In this document: piece after piece, positions 26,214-35,326 of the stretch | How positions within the stretch are numbered: position 1 is the first letter of the stretch | How the letters are laid out: every line of letters begins with the position of its first letter | Origin: JAUVUV01 sp964548275 | Lineage (GTDB): Bacteria > Gemmatimonadota > Glassbacteria > GWA2-58-10 | Assembly: GCA_964548275.1 (NCBI GenBank) | Contig: CAZJQI010000003.1 | Coordinates: forward strand, 62,001-126,000 | Length of the DNA stretch: 64,000 nt | Direction of reading: 5' to 3' | Position numbers and translations under genes: made by a program | The notes under the pieces: generated by a model | The model's input: the letters and a program-made list of their open reading frames with translations, nothing else | Database searches by the model: none | Told to the model about the DNA's origin: nothing

Positions 26214-28097
26214 ATGGACGAAAATTATATCATACTCATCGTCGAGGACGACGAATCCCTGTCAAAACTCTTTTCAGAGTTCCTTTCACTAAAGGGCTAC
26301 CGTGTGGATACCGCTTTAAACGGGGCGGTTGCCTGTGAGAAACTCCAGGGGCATATTTATGATCTCGTGCTTATCGATCTCAAATTGCCGGATATGAACG
26401 GGATCGAATTGATCAAATTGGTGAAGGAAAACTCCCCGGACACGATTTCAGTGATCATCAGCGGCCACGCCACTATCGAACTCACCCTGGATGCTATCAC
26501 GCTGGGAGCATTCGATTTCCTGCTCAAACCCGTCCAGCTGGCCAAACTCGCCATTGTCGTGGAAAACGGCCTGGAACAGCGCAAAATCACCTTACAGAAC
26601 AAAAAATTGATCTCGGAGCTTCAGATCGCCAAGAAAAACCTGGAAGCCGGCATTCGAAAGCGTGCCAAGCAGATGGAAAAAAGCGAGCAGAGGTTCCGCA
26701 CTCTCTATGATAGCGCACCTGATGTTTACTACACTGTGGACATGCGCGGAAATATCATCGATTGCAACAAAATGGCCATCGAGTTTTTCAGTACCACAAA
26801 GCGCGAACTTAAAAACAAACACCTGCTCGACCTTTATACCAGCGACAATTTCGAGCTTGTCACGAAAATGGTTCCCACCTCTGACGCCAAAAGCGGCAAG
26901 GTTCGCCACCAGGAGGTCGTAGTCAAAAAGGCGGACGGGGCCGTGGCGAACGTGGAGATCAATTCAAACCTGCTCTATGACAAGGATGGCAAGGTAACCG
27001 GCGCGCTCACCATACAGCGTGACATCACTGCCCGGAAAAAAGCCGAGGAACTCCTTCGTGAGTCCGTGGAGAGATACCGTACCATTTTTCAGACAGCGGA
27101 AGTGGCCCTGATCGAAGTAGATTTCAGCCAGTTGAAATCCGCCCTGTGGAAACGGAAAGATCAGGGAGTCACCAAATGGACAGAATATTTCGAAAAAAAC
27201 CCCGATTTTGTCCGCTCAGCCGCAGAGCTACTTAATGTAGTGGATGTAAATGAAGCAGCAATCAAACTCTTCGAAGCCGAACGCAAGGAAGAACTGCTCG
27301 GGCTGGCGGCTAACATGCTTACCAACCCAACCTCCCGTTATTTCCGAAATCTCCTCGCCGCCATTACCATGGGCCGCAAGAATCTCCAGGCTGAGGCGGT
27401 TTACCAGACCCTTAAGGGTTCTGAAATCCATACTCTGGTAAGCCTCGCCATTCCCAGAGAAAATGCAAAATTCAAAAATCTTCTGATAAGCCTGGTCAAT
27501 ATCACGGAAAGGAAGAAGAGCGAGGAGGAAAAAGACATGCTGCTGGAAAAACTCCACCACCTCAACAAGCAGCTTGAAACCCTGGCTGTTACCGACGGGT
27601 TGACCAGCCTCTATAACCATCGCTTCTTCATGGAAACTCTTAACCGGGAGTTCAGCCGGTCCCGCCGGATGAGCATGCCTTTGGCCTTGCTGATGGCTGA
27701 TATTGACAATTTCAAAAACTTCAATGACACCTTCGGGCACCATCTCGGAGATGAGATCTTGATCAATGTTGCCGATGTGCTCAAAAACTCCCGCCGCGGA
27801 TCCGATATCGTTGCACGCTACGGCGGAGAGGAATTCGTAGTCCTGTTTCCCGATACCGGACTGGAACAGGCGGCAATCGTTGCCGAAAAGCTCAGAAAGT
27901 GGGTGGAAGATTCAAGCATTGACAGCGATCAGGGCAAGCTGAAAATCACGATCAGCCTCGGTGTGTCCGCAATGGAAAGAAACAGCCTGCGCAACCCCAA
28001 GGACCTCCTGATTCTGGCGGATAAAGCTCTTTACCAGGCGAAAAGGGAAGGCAAGAACAAGGTCTGCAAGGCCAAGGAAGGCGCCGCTCCGGTTTAA
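26214..28097 (+). CDS. Receiver-PAS-PAS-GGDEF diguanylate cyclase
   Basis: A 627-residue response regulator that should make c-di-GMP. The N-terminal receiver (about 5-120) has LIVEDDE and the phospho-acceptor D55 in LVLIDLKLPDMNG. A coiled coil leads into PAS 1 (about 155-280) and a divergent PAS 2 (about 290-430), a second coiled coil, then GGDEF (about 455-620) with MADIDNFKNFND, the active-site GGEEF at about 537-541 and an RxxD inhibitory site (RGSD) just upstream. The domain looks catalytically competent. The frame opens at 26154, but the ATG at 26214 places the receiver at the normal N-terminus. It follows korB closely and may be cotranscribed. Confidence 0.88.
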   Translation: MDENYIILIVEDDESLSKLFSEFLSLKGYRVDTALNGAVACEKLQGHIYDLVLIDLKLPDMNGIELIKLVKENSPDTISVIISGHATIELTLDAITLGAFDFLLKPVQLAKLAIVVENGLEQRKITLQNKKLISELQIAKKNLEAGIRKRAKQMEKSEQRFRTLYDSAPDVYYTVDMRGNIIDCNKMAIEFFSTTKRELKNKHLLDLYTSDNFELVTKMVPTSDAKSGKVRHQEVVVKKADGAVANVEINSNLLYDKDGKVTGALTIQRDITARKKAEELLRESVERYRTIFQTAEVALIEVDFSQLKSALWKRKDQGVTKWTEYFEKNPDFVRSAAELLNVVDVNEAAIKLFEAERKEELLGLAANMLTNPTSRYFRNLLAAITMGRKNLQAEAVYQTLKGSEIHTLVSLAIPRENAKFKNLLISLVNITERKKSEEEKDMLLEKLHHLNKQLETLAVTDGLTSLYNHRFFMETLNREFSRSRRMSMPLALLMADIDNFKNFNDTFGHHLGDEILINVADVLKNSRRGSDIVARYGGEEFVVLFPDTGLEQAAIVAEKLRKWVEDSSIDSDQGKLKITISLGVSAMERNSLRNPKDLLILADKALYQAKREGKNKVCKAKEGAAPV

Positions 28098-28183
28098 CCC
28101 AATTCCGATCCAATTTTGACATCCGGATTGAAAACATCAGAGGTGAAAGGTATCTCACCCCTGTTCTGTTTCCGGGCAAATTC

Positions 28184-28954
28184 TCAGCAGTTTCCTTTTA
28201 TTTCTTTTACCTTTGCAACAACTTCGGGCAGAATTTCCCCGCTTCTGGCAGAAAGCATGATATCCGATCCGGCAGTAATCTCGCTCGGGGTGGGATTGAC
28301 CTCCACGATCCTCGAGCCCCTCCTTCTGGCAACCACCGGCAAGGAGGCAGCAGGCTGCACCTGCCCGGAGGTTCCCACCACCAACATCAAATCGCAGTTC
28401 TCCGCAAGTTCGAAAGCAGCCATGAGAGCCTTCTCGGGCAAAGACTCACCGAACCAGACCACGTCGGGTCGAAGGTAGTTACCACAAGTTTTGCAACGTG
28501 GGGGAATTTCTCCCTCGTAATCCTCGTCAGACCAATTCTCGTAAAGCTCATCGCCCTGGAAACATTTCACCCGGTTGATATTCCCGTGCAGTTCGATCAC
28601 TGCCCGGCTTCCCGCCCGCTGGTGAAGACCGTCGATATTCTGCGTTATCACCACCAGCCCGGGCAGCAGCTTCTCCAGCTCCGCAATCGCCTCATGACCC
28701 GGGTTCGGAAAAATTTCAACAACCATTTTTCTCCTGTAAGCATACCATTCCCAGACCAGCTTCGGGTCCTGAAGAAACCCCTCCACTGTGGCAAGCTGCT
28801 GTGGATCGTACTGCGCCCACAAACCTGTGCTTGCCTCCCGGAACGTGGGAATCCCGCTTTCCCGGCTGACTCCCGCACCGGTAAAAACCACCGGCTTGCG
28901 GCTGCTTGCAATCCAGCCCGCCGCCCGTTCGACAAGTTCCGGATTCACTGCCAT
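28184..28954 (-). CDS. Sir2-family NAD-dependent protein deacylase (class III-like)
   Basis: A 256-residue sirtuin. NAD-binding motifs TGAGVS (25-30), GIPTFR (34-39) and TQNIDGLHQRAG are intact and the catalytic His is H123 in ELHGN. Y71 and R74 in WYAYRRKM match the YxxR pair that gives class III sirtuins (CobB, SIRT5) preference for succinyl- or malonyl-lysine. The zinc site is irregular: C131, C154 and C157 are present but the usual second Cys of the first pair is a Gly (CFQG), so zinc binding may be weak or use another ligand. It is convergent with the GGDEF gene. Confidence 0.88.
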   Translation of the reverse strand: MAVNPELVERAAGWIASSRKPVVFTGAGVSRESGIPTFREASTGLWAQYDPQQLATVEGFLQDPKLVWEWYAYRRKMVVEIFPNPGHEAIAELEKLLPGLVVITQNIDGLHQRAGSRAVIELHGNINRVKCFQGDELYENWSDEDYEGEIPPRCKTCGNYLRPDVVWFGESLPEKALMAAFELAENCDLMLVVGTSGQVQPAASLPVVARRRGSRIVEVNPTPSEITAGSDIMLSARSGEILPEVVAKVKEIKGNC

Positions 28955-29126
28955 TTTTCCGCCTCTTGCGGCTTGAGTTTGAAGATTATCAGAAAAAAAT
29001 CAATTCAGCAGATAATACACTCCTCCGAAATTCTAATTCGTCCTCCCATCCGGTATGGTCAACAACGAGTGTAAACTCTGATAATTACTCGAAACGCACA
29101 TAAGAGTAGCTCTAATCCTGATTAAC

Positions 29127-30203
29127 TCAAATCCGAATCGGTATAGGCATGAAAGTGAGGATCAGGATCAGGAATGTCAGCACGCCGACAGCCCTGCGCC
29201 AGGGATCAAGCGGAATCTCCTCGTCGATAACCGGCGGATGCTTGACCCGGATGAAAACCAGAATCAGAATCCCCCAGAAAATCCAGCCCGGCCAGAAAAA
29301 ACCCAGCAAAAGCATCATGAAAAAAATGCCGTAAGCCACCCTCACGTGCCGCCTGCCGAACAGGGCATAGGCGATATGACCGCCGTCGAGCTGGCCGATT
29401 GGCATCATGTTCATTGCCGTAACAAAAAAGCCGATCCAGCCGGCGAAAGCCACCGAGGACATATGCAGAAACTCGCCCGGCGGGGTCGGCCCGAGGATCA
29501 GGTTTCTCAGCCAGGAGAAAAGCAGCGATTCGCCTGTAATAAAATACGGCGGAGGAAACGGCGCCCAGTGCGATGACATCAGCCCCGCAATCAGCACCGG
29601 CACGCTGACAACAAACCCTGCAATCGGCCCCGCAGCGCCCACGTCCAACAGCATCCTCCTGCTGAACAACGGCGAGCGCATCTTGATCAGTGCCCCGAGG
29701 GTGCCGAAAATAAAGGGAGGCGGCATGGGTATGAAAAAGGGCAATGTCACGTCCATACCGTGATGGCGGGCGGCAAAATAGTGCCCGAGCTCGTGTACGA
29801 GCAGGATCAGCATTATCGCCGCAGAAAACGGCAGCCCGAGGGCCAGATCGCCGGCCGAGGCGAACGGGTCTCCGCCCTCGCGAAAGCTGCCCACCAGCAG
29901 CGTGGTAAAGATCGTGACCAGGAACAATCCCAGGTGCAGCTTCCAGTTCTGCTCCCGCCTCCCGCCAACCGAGGCGCTGATCGTAAGGTAGATGTCATCC
30001 CCTACGGTTTCAAAATTGTAGCGGCCGTTGAAAGATTTCAGGTAGCGTTCGATAAGCCTGCGCATCTGGGCGAACCTGGGTTTCAGCACGCCGCGGATGA
30101 CCCACTCGGTGCGCAGGTCGAGCATCCGGTAGCGGGAGTAGAGCACGGCCAGATAATCCTCTATTTCTTTCCCGGCAGAGGTGAAATGCTGATACAGTTC
30201 CAA
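29127..30203 (-). CDS. Site-2-protease-like M50 zinc metallopeptidase
   Basis: A 358-residue membrane protein with an N-terminal cytosolic region (about 1-88) and then about six to seven hydrophobic segments. The zinc-binding HELGH is at 137-141 in LLVHELGHYFAARHHGM, and the third ligand is D273 in NMMPIGQLDGGHI, so the intramembrane protease site is complete. There is no PDZ domain, unlike RseP. It resembles the EGY1/S2P-like bacterial group. Its substrate is unknown and no sigma/anti-sigma pair is nearby. It appears to be a single gene. Confidence 0.88.
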   Translation of the reverse strand: MELYQHFTSAGKEIEDYLAVLYSRYRMLDLRTEWVIRGVLKPRFAQMRRLIERYLKSFNGRYNFETVGDDIYLTISASVGGRREQNWKLHLGLFLVTIFTTLLVGSFREGGDPFASAGDLALGLPFSAAIMLILLVHELGHYFAARHHGMDVTLPFFIPMPPPFIFGTLGALIKMRSPLFSRRMLLDVGAAGPIAGFVVSVPVLIAGLMSSHWAPFPPPYFITGESLLFSWLRNLILGPTPPGEFLHMSSVAFAGWIGFFVTAMNMMPIGQLDGGHIAYALFGRRHVRVAYGIFFMMLLLGFFWPGWIFWGILILVFIRVKHPPVIDEEIPLDPWRRAVGVLTFLILILTFMPIPIRI

Positions 30204-30308
30204 GATTTATCCTGTTCATTCAAGTTATATGAATCCGTAACCAGATGTATTCTATAAAGATAGGAGAATGGGCAGGCTTTGTCAAGGCAACCCGGGCCAC
30301 TAGCCTGC

Positions 30309-31505
30309 TCAATCATAGAGTAAATACTCCTTGCGCACTTTCTTCCACTCCTCCGGCTCGCCCTCGCACAATTCACTCAATTCCTCGAAAGTACATTCAG
30401 CCTCGATCGCCATGCGGAATTTATCCGAGCCGAACAGCAGGTCAACTGCCGGGATATGCCGCACGAACTCGTACGGCCTGCGCAGCCAGCCGAATACATG
30501 GGGAGCAAGCCGGCTCACTGTCCAGATAACCGCTGCGCCGGTCAGAAACGGACCGAATGCGCCGCGGTCGGTTACATGGAGCTGCGCGCCTGAGCAGAGC
30601 TGTCCCGTATAGTCGGCGAAAGTCGGGATAAAGCAGTGCGGCCGGAAAATCACCCCGGGCAGTTCCAGTCTGTTGAGTTCATCCGCCAGTGCGAAAGAGT
30701 CCAGATAAGGCGCGCCGAATATCTCGAACGGATGAGTTGTACCGCGTCCTTCCGAGAGGTTTGTTCCCTCGAGCAGGCACATCCCCGGATAAGCAAGCGC
30801 TGTCTCCGGGGTTGGCATGTTGGGCGAGGGACTAACCCACTGCGCGGGGTAATCGAAAACTGTCAATCGGCGCCTCCAGCCGGCAACCGGCACAACATCG
30901 GGTTTTTCGCCCACCCCGTGCTCGGCGTGAAAATAAAACGCAAGTTCAGCAGCGGTCAGCCCGTGGCGCACCGGCATCCCGGCAAACCGGCCAACGAAAG
31001 ACTCAAACCCCGGCTCCAGAGCCGGTCCCTCCACTTTCTCCCCTCCCAGTGGGTTCGGCCGGTCGAGTATCACTACTCTTACTCCGGCCTCTGCCGCTGC
31101 CTCCATCACGTAGGCCATGGTGTAGACATAAGTATAATAACGGCTGCCCACGTCCTGGATATCGAAAAGGACCAGATCCAGGCCGGATAATTCTGCCGGA
31201 TCCGGTTTTAGCGATTCGGCGCCCGAACCGTAAAGGCTTTTCACCGGCGCTCCCCAGGCATTTTTCGCACTTGCCTCCACAGGTACCTGGTCCTGCTCCT
31301 GCCCCCAAAGGCCGTGCTCAGGGGTAAAAATAACCTCAAGTTTAGCACCTGTACGCACCTCAAGTACGGAGGGCCAGAATGTGTAATCCGAGGTCACTGC
31401 AGTGTGATTGACCACTGCACCTACCCGTCTTCCCGCGACCAGAGTGCGAAATGTCTTCTCCCCCAGAAGCCTGTCTGCGCCGCAGGTTACCGTTGTCTTA
31501 GGCAT
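30309..31505 (-). CDS. DUF1343 family protein, NamZ-like exo-beta-N-acetylmuramidase
   Basis: A 398-residue protein with the DUF1343 hallmarks: VGAVVNHTAVTSD, LEVIFTPEHGLWG (probable catalytic E63), LDLVLFDIQDVGSRYYTYVY, ILDRPNPLGG and EGTNLSEGRGTTHPFE. Characterised members such as Bacillus NamZ remove N-acetylmuramic acid from the non-reducing ends of peptidoglycan fragments. No signal peptide is evident, so recycling in the cytosol or a missed upstream start are both possible. It is divergent from the secreted protein at 31807. Confidence 0.8.
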   Translation of the reverse strand: MPKTTVTCGADRLLGEKTFRTLVAGRRVGAVVNHTAVTSDYTFWPSVLEVRTGAKLEVIFTPEHGLWGQEQDQVPVEASAKNAWGAPVKSLYGSGAESLKPDPAELSGLDLVLFDIQDVGSRYYTYVYTMAYVMEAAAEAGVRVVILDRPNPLGGEKVEGPALEPGFESFVGRFAGMPVRHGLTAAELAFYFHAEHGVGEKPDVVPVAGWRRRLTVFDYPAQWVSPSPNMPTPETALAYPGMCLLEGTNLSEGRGTTHPFEIFGAPYLDSFALADELNRLELPGVIFRPHCFIPTFADYTGQLCSGAQLHVTDRGAFGPFLTGAAVIWTVSRLAPHVFGWLRRPYEFVRHIPAVDLLFGSDKFRMAIEAECTFEELSELCEGEPEEWKKVRKEYLLYD

Positions 31506-31806
31506 GGTTTCCCCATTTATTTTCGGTTTATGAAGTTATAATACTAATTCAAAGCAGAGTGTTGATCAATTAGAATCACCCATTCCAGAGATAAAAGATA
31601 TGATCTGCCTTAAACTCCGCAAGCTTCCACGAGCGGAAGGGGGGGGCTTGCTGTCTTTGCTGTAACAAGCTCATCCGTGATCCCGGAACAGCTTGCTCCT
31701 GAGTTTCAATCAATCCCTTGCCTGGGCGAAAGAATAATTTAGATTATAGAAAAAATAATCCCCACTGATTTTAGCCAGCCAAAACCTTAAAACCCGGAGA
31801 GAGTCG
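31506..31806. other. Divergent intergenic region, no gene seen
   Basis: About 300 bp between the NamZ-like gene and the secreted alpha/alpha-barrel gene. It contains a short GC-rich inverted repeat (CTTCC...GGAAG near 31625) and an AT-rich stretch at 31730-31770 that may serve as a promoter. No ORF is supportable. Confidence 0.4.
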
Positions 31807-33615
31807 ATGAAATCGTTCGTTAGTGTAATCCTTTCAGCAGTATTTTCCACCTCCTCGCTTTTCTGTGCAACTCTCGATAATCATCCACATTGGAAATCCG
31901 AACGCCTCCCCGATCTCTATTACGAAGTTCTTGCCAGGAGCGCGGAACTGGAAACCAGACTCCAGGCCCCGGACGGCCGTTTCCGCACCGGGATACCAAA
32001 ACCCGGCGCTGAAGATGAAAAATCCTGGCGGGTCACTGTGATGCAGTATATTTACGTCCCGGCTCTGCTTTACACCAGCGAACACCAGGCAAACCATCTT
32101 CGGGGAGACAAACGCCTGCTGGAGATGGCCCTGCGCGCCGGTGATTACCTGGCCTCTATCATTACTCCCCAGGGAAAGTTTGCGCCGACTGTGAACGGCC
32201 GGCCGGTCAGTGCGCTGGACTCTCACCGCTGGCTATACTGCTGGGCCGAGGCGTACGGCCTGCTGAAAGATCACCTGGAGCAAAGGCGCAAAGCCCACTG
32301 GAGCGGCGCTCTGGTGCGTGCCGCAACCGCTCTGGCAGCCCAACTGGCTCCGCGCGTGGACAGACCCCGCTATATCGCCCCGTTCATCGGCACCTCGCCC
32401 AATCATTTCGGCCTCTGGGCGACAACCCTCTGGAGAATCGGCATGATCCTGGGAAACGAGGAATGGGTGCAACTTGCCGAACCCGTGCTCTTCCGATTCG
32501 TGCGTGAGGTCGCGCCTGGGGGCTACTGGGCCGAGCATGACGGCCCCACGATGGGCTACGACTACCTGAACAACTCGGTGGCCGGCCTCTACTGGCATTA
32601 CTCCTCCGACCCTGCGGCTCTCAGTGCGATGAAGCTCAACACCGATTTCCACCTTCACTGGACCACCCCGGACGGGATCGATATTCACACTGTTGACCAG
32701 CGCAACAGGAACCGTTTCAGGGTCAGGGCTTCCTGGGGATTGTTTACTTTTTGCTATTTCCCTGAGGGCCGCCGATTCTCGCGTTTCAAGCTGCTGGCCG
32801 CCCTCGGCGACAGTGACGATCCGCTGGCCGCCTTGGGTTTGCAGGCCCTGGCCCGGATCGCCCAGGATACGCACTACCACACGGACGGTCCCGAGGCGCC
32901 AATTCCCCAGGAACTTCACACTTACAGGCACACCCTCGACCGCCCGGCTGTGGTGAAAAAATGCGGCCCGTGGATCTATTCGATGAGCGCTCTGCTGAGC
33001 CCACCCAGCACGCATAACCAGTTTTTCCTGGACAGGATAGTCCCGATAAGCCTCTGGCACGAGAACAGCGGCCACATAATCGCCGGCGGCAACTCCAAGG
33101 GCCAGCCTGAACTCGCCACTTTCATGGTGAAAAGAGCAGACGGTTCCACCAGCGACCTGCCGCTGGATGCCCTTATCTCCGGCAACTGGGATGCCGATAC
33201 AATGTGCGTGGCCCACGAGGGTTTCAGCCTCAGACTGACTGTAAATCCCGAGAATAATTCCACTGCTGTGATCAGCGTCCAGGCGGAACACACTTACAAC
33301 CGCCCCGATACGGTATTTCTCAATCTGCCGCTGCGGCTTTTGCCAGGCGGGGAGCTTGAAACCGGCAATGGAAAATCCTATAAACTAGCGGAAAATGAGA
33401 TCAGGCTCTCCGGAGCCTCTCTGGGAGGATCGCTTTCGCATAATCACTGGCGTATCACTCTTCCTGAAAGCGCCCGCTTTGTATGGCCCTATTATACCTA
33501 CAATCCCTACGGGCCGGTGCGCGTTCCGAAAAACATCGGCGCAGCGCTCGGAGTGGTAACCATTCCCCTTGAAGTGGACTCGCGGTGGATCAATGTGCGC
33601 TTTAGCGTGCAGTGA
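31807..33615 (+). CDS. Secreted alpha/alpha-barrel protein, possible polysaccharide lyase
   Basis: A 602-residue protein with an N-terminal signal peptide (about 1-21, SVILSAVFSTSSLFCA). The first 400 residues are helical with aromatic-rich blocks such as RVTVMQYIYVPALLY, LDSHRWLYCWAEAYG and GTSPNHFGLWATTLWR, in the manner of (alpha/alpha)6 toroids in lyases and unsaturated glycan hydrolases; the last 200 look like a beta-sandwich. This two-domain layout resembles heparinase/alginate-lyase folds but I see no family-defining active site. The ribosome site GGAGAG precedes the ATG. The marC gene follows after 23 bp. Confidence 0.55.
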   Translation: MKSFVSVILSAVFSTSSLFCATLDNHPHWKSERLPDLYYEVLARSAELETRLQAPDGRFRTGIPKPGAEDEKSWRVTVMQYIYVPALLYTSEHQANHLRGDKRLLEMALRAGDYLASIITPQGKFAPTVNGRPVSALDSHRWLYCWAEAYGLLKDHLEQRRKAHWSGALVRAATALAAQLAPRVDRPRYIAPFIGTSPNHFGLWATTLWRIGMILGNEEWVQLAEPVLFRFVREVAPGGYWAEHDGPTMGYDYLNNSVAGLYWHYSSDPAALSAMKLNTDFHLHWTTPDGIDIHTVDQRNRNRFRVRASWGLFTFCYFPEGRRFSRFKLLAALGDSDDPLAALGLQALARIAQDTHYHTDGPEAPIPQELHTYRHTLDRPAVVKKCGPWIYSMSALLSPPSTHNQFFLDRIVPISLWHENSGHIIAGGNSKGQPELATFMVKRADGSTSDLPLDALISGNWDADTMCVAHEGFSLRLTVNPENNSTAVISVQAEHTYNRPDTVFLNLPLRLLPGGELETGNGKSYKLAENEIRLSGASLGGSLSHNHWRITLPESARFVWPYYTYNPYGPVRVPKNIGAALGVVTIPLEVDSRWINVRFSVQ

Positions 33616-33638
33616 AATAGGAAAAGAGGAGATCTAGT

Positions 33639-34277
33639 ATGGAAATCACTCTGATCGCGTTTTTACAGGCTGTGCTTTGGCTGTTCGCCATTGTCGACCC
33701 GGTGGGCGGAATCCCGGTTTTCATTGCCTTGACTCGCGGAATAAGCGACACCGAGCGCAAACGTGTCTTCCGTCTCGCGGTTCTGACCGCATTCGCCCTT
33801 GTGGTGGCATTTGCCCTGCTGGGCTCGGCAATCATGCAGTATTTATTTCATATCAGTGTGAGTGAGTTCACCTTTGCCGGGGGACTGCTGCTGGTTGTGG
33901 TGGGAATCCGGGAGATGATAGTCACTGGCCATGTGGAGGACTCCGAGCCGCAGCCAGAGGATGAAAACAGGCGCCAGCACTACCATGCAGTGGCGGTCTC
34001 GCCGATTGCAGTACCTCTGCTTGCCGGGCCGGGAACGATTGTGACCGTGATCCTTTTCCAGGGGCAGTACGGCCAGCTTTTCGCCATCGCGGTCTGTTTC
34101 GTGGTTTTCGGCCTGACCATGGTTATCCTCAATCTCGCCGGCCTGATCAGCCGCCTGTTCGGTCGAGTGGGGATGCTTGCCGTGAGCCGGATCATGCAAA
34201 TTTTTATCATCGCCATTGGAGTTCGATTCATGTTCATGGGCCTCAGGGAGTCTTTCCCCGCACTGTTCGGCGGCTGA
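33639..34277 (+). CDS. MarC family integral membrane protein
   Basis: A 212-residue protein with six hydrophobic segments. WLFAIVDPVGGIPVFIALT (14-32), AGGLLLVVVGIREMI and SPIAVPLLAGPGTIVTVI are the conserved MarC/UPF0056 blocks. The function of the family is not established; it is no longer regarded as a multidrug transporter. It has a good ribosome site (GAGGAG) and follows the secreted-barrel gene closely. Confidence 0.9.
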   Translation: MEITLIAFLQAVLWLFAIVDPVGGIPVFIALTRGISDTERKRVFRLAVLTAFALVVAFALLGSAIMQYLFHISVSEFTFAGGLLLVVVGIREMIVTGHVEDSEPQPEDENRRQHYHAVAVSPIAVPLLAGPGTIVTVILFQGQYGQLFAIAVCFVVFGLTMVILNLAGLISRLFGRVGMLAVSRIMQIFIIAIGVRFMFMGLRESFPALFGG

Positions 34278-34292
34278 ACACACAATCATTGG

Positions 34293-34409
34293 TCATGTCA
34301 TGAGGCTCAAGGCGGCCTCTATATCACCAGTGATGTTCTGTGCAACCATGTAATCCTTGCGTAGTTTTTTGATCGCCTCCACATCGGCCTTGTTCTCTTC
34401 TGCAGACAT
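34293..34409 (-). pseudogene. 38-codon truncated SnoaL/DUF4440-like N-terminus
   Basis: The ORF reads MSAEENKADVEAIKKLRKDY then VAQNITGDIEAALSLMT and stops. It resembles the first helix pair of SnoaL-like/DUF4440 proteins (AI..L...Y..A.N.GD..A..SLFT). A strong GGGAGGGATC Shine-Dalgarno precedes the ATG. Normal members are 120-150 residues, so this is most likely a truncated remnant that keeps its translation start; the frame then runs into the end of marC on the other strand. Confidence 0.5.
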
Positions 34410-34436
34410 GATTGATCCCTCCCTTTTGATTCTTTC

Positions 34437-34464
34437 GCAGGGGCACGGCGCGCCGTGCCCCTGC
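34437..34464. repeat. Short palindrome, copy 1
   Basis: A perfect 28-bp palindrome with half-site GCAGGGGCACGGCG. It is the first of six related palindromes between 34.4 and 41.4 kb (half-sites of the type GTAGGGGC-CGG). It has no T-run, so it is not a classic terminator. Confidence 0.85.
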
Positions 34465-34500
34465 TACGGTTAATTATCAGTCCCAAAGCAGCCCTACCGC

Positions 34501-34620
34501 TCAGGGCAGGGTATAGGTCTCCGTGAATTCGTAGTATGTGGCGAATCCTGGAAAGAACTTCCCGGAGCAGGAACTACCCCCTTTCGCATTGTAAAGAAAT
34601 TGTCTCGTTATATCGGCCAT
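34501..34620 (-). CDS. Possible 39-codon ORF, unrecognised
   Basis: Minus-strand ATG at 34620 to TGA at 34501. The product begins MADITRQFLYNAKGGSSCSG and ends YYEFTETYTLP. Codon use looks coding-like and it sits just upstream of the SnoaL-like fragment on the same strand, but it has no ribosome site. It could be another degraded gene end. Confidence 0.2.
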   Translation of the reverse strand: MADITRQFLYNAKGGSSCSGKFFPGFATYYEFTETYTLP

Positions 34621-34926
34621 ATTCGGCAGAGGTGTTTTAAACAGGGAAAAGCGGCGGAAAATTCTGCGGCGGCGTCTTTGAATTCGAGTCTATGAATATG
34701 ATTATGCAGGGAATTTTCCGTGATTGAATTCCTAATTCACTTTTAACCCTTTGTCAATACTGTCCAGTTGAATTTGGGGGTTGTTTGGTGGATTGGGTTT
34801 TTTCCGAAAACCAAACCAGTTCCAGTCTTATCATTATTTCAAAGGACTAGCATTACCTTAGGGTTCCAGTATTTCCCCCCAGCGGCCGCAGGCCGCCTCA
34901 TCAGGGCCGCATGTTCGAGAAACACC

Positions 34927-35145
34927 AAAGGAGCGTGTAAAGGCCAGGTAATTTCCATTCCAGGCAGAGCGGAGCTAGAACGGTGGGCATGCCATTGATT
35001 CGGCTTGCCTGTGGACAAGCCGAATCAGGCGACCTCGTAAGGAGCGCCTTTTTACCTGGAAAACAACAAAGGATATAACAGCCGTATTGGTAGTCGAGTT
35101 TGCGGCCCGAAAAAACTTTTGGTTACTTTTGGTTACAAAAGTAAC
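34927..35145 (+). repeat. Structured composite repeat, copy A
   Basis: A 219-bp element matched by an inverted copy at 41128-41300. The order of shared blocks is GGAGCGTGTA, nine bases, TAATTTCCATT, about 26 bases, GGCATGCC, a hairpin, AGGCGACCTC, AAGGAGCG, a spacer, then AACTTTTG.TT.CTTTTGGTTACAAAAG. In this copy the hairpin is a 12-bp perfect stem (34996-35007 with 35016-35027, TGATTCGGCTTG) and an 8-base loop. The final block contains the mini-hairpin CTTTTG-GTTA-CAAAAG. It lies about 450 bp upstream of, and in the same orientation as, the DUF5107-TPR gene. No ORF is encoded. Confidence 0.7.
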
Positions 35146-35298
35146 ATTAAAAAATACTCTTTTTCTTTCCGCCTGTTAGTTAACCGGACATTATAGATCC
35201 TTTGTCAAGATTTCAACTAAATTTCACCAATAAGAAATGGACTCAGTCATCATGAACCGGTGGCTCACCCGGAAATTAATGAAAATGTTTTGTTTTCT

Positions 35299-35326
35299 GT
35301 AGAGGCGCACGGCCGTGCGCCTCTAC
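35299..35326. repeat. Short palindrome, copy 2
   Basis: A perfect 28-bp palindrome with half-site GTAGAGGCGCACGG. It belongs to the same family as the other five, with the GTAG.GGC edge conserved. Confidence 0.85.

Noticed and set aside
34768..34998. A 76-codon plus-strand ORF in the repeat-rich gap.
   Set aside because: It runs into the structured repeat, has no ribosome site and no coherent protein pattern.
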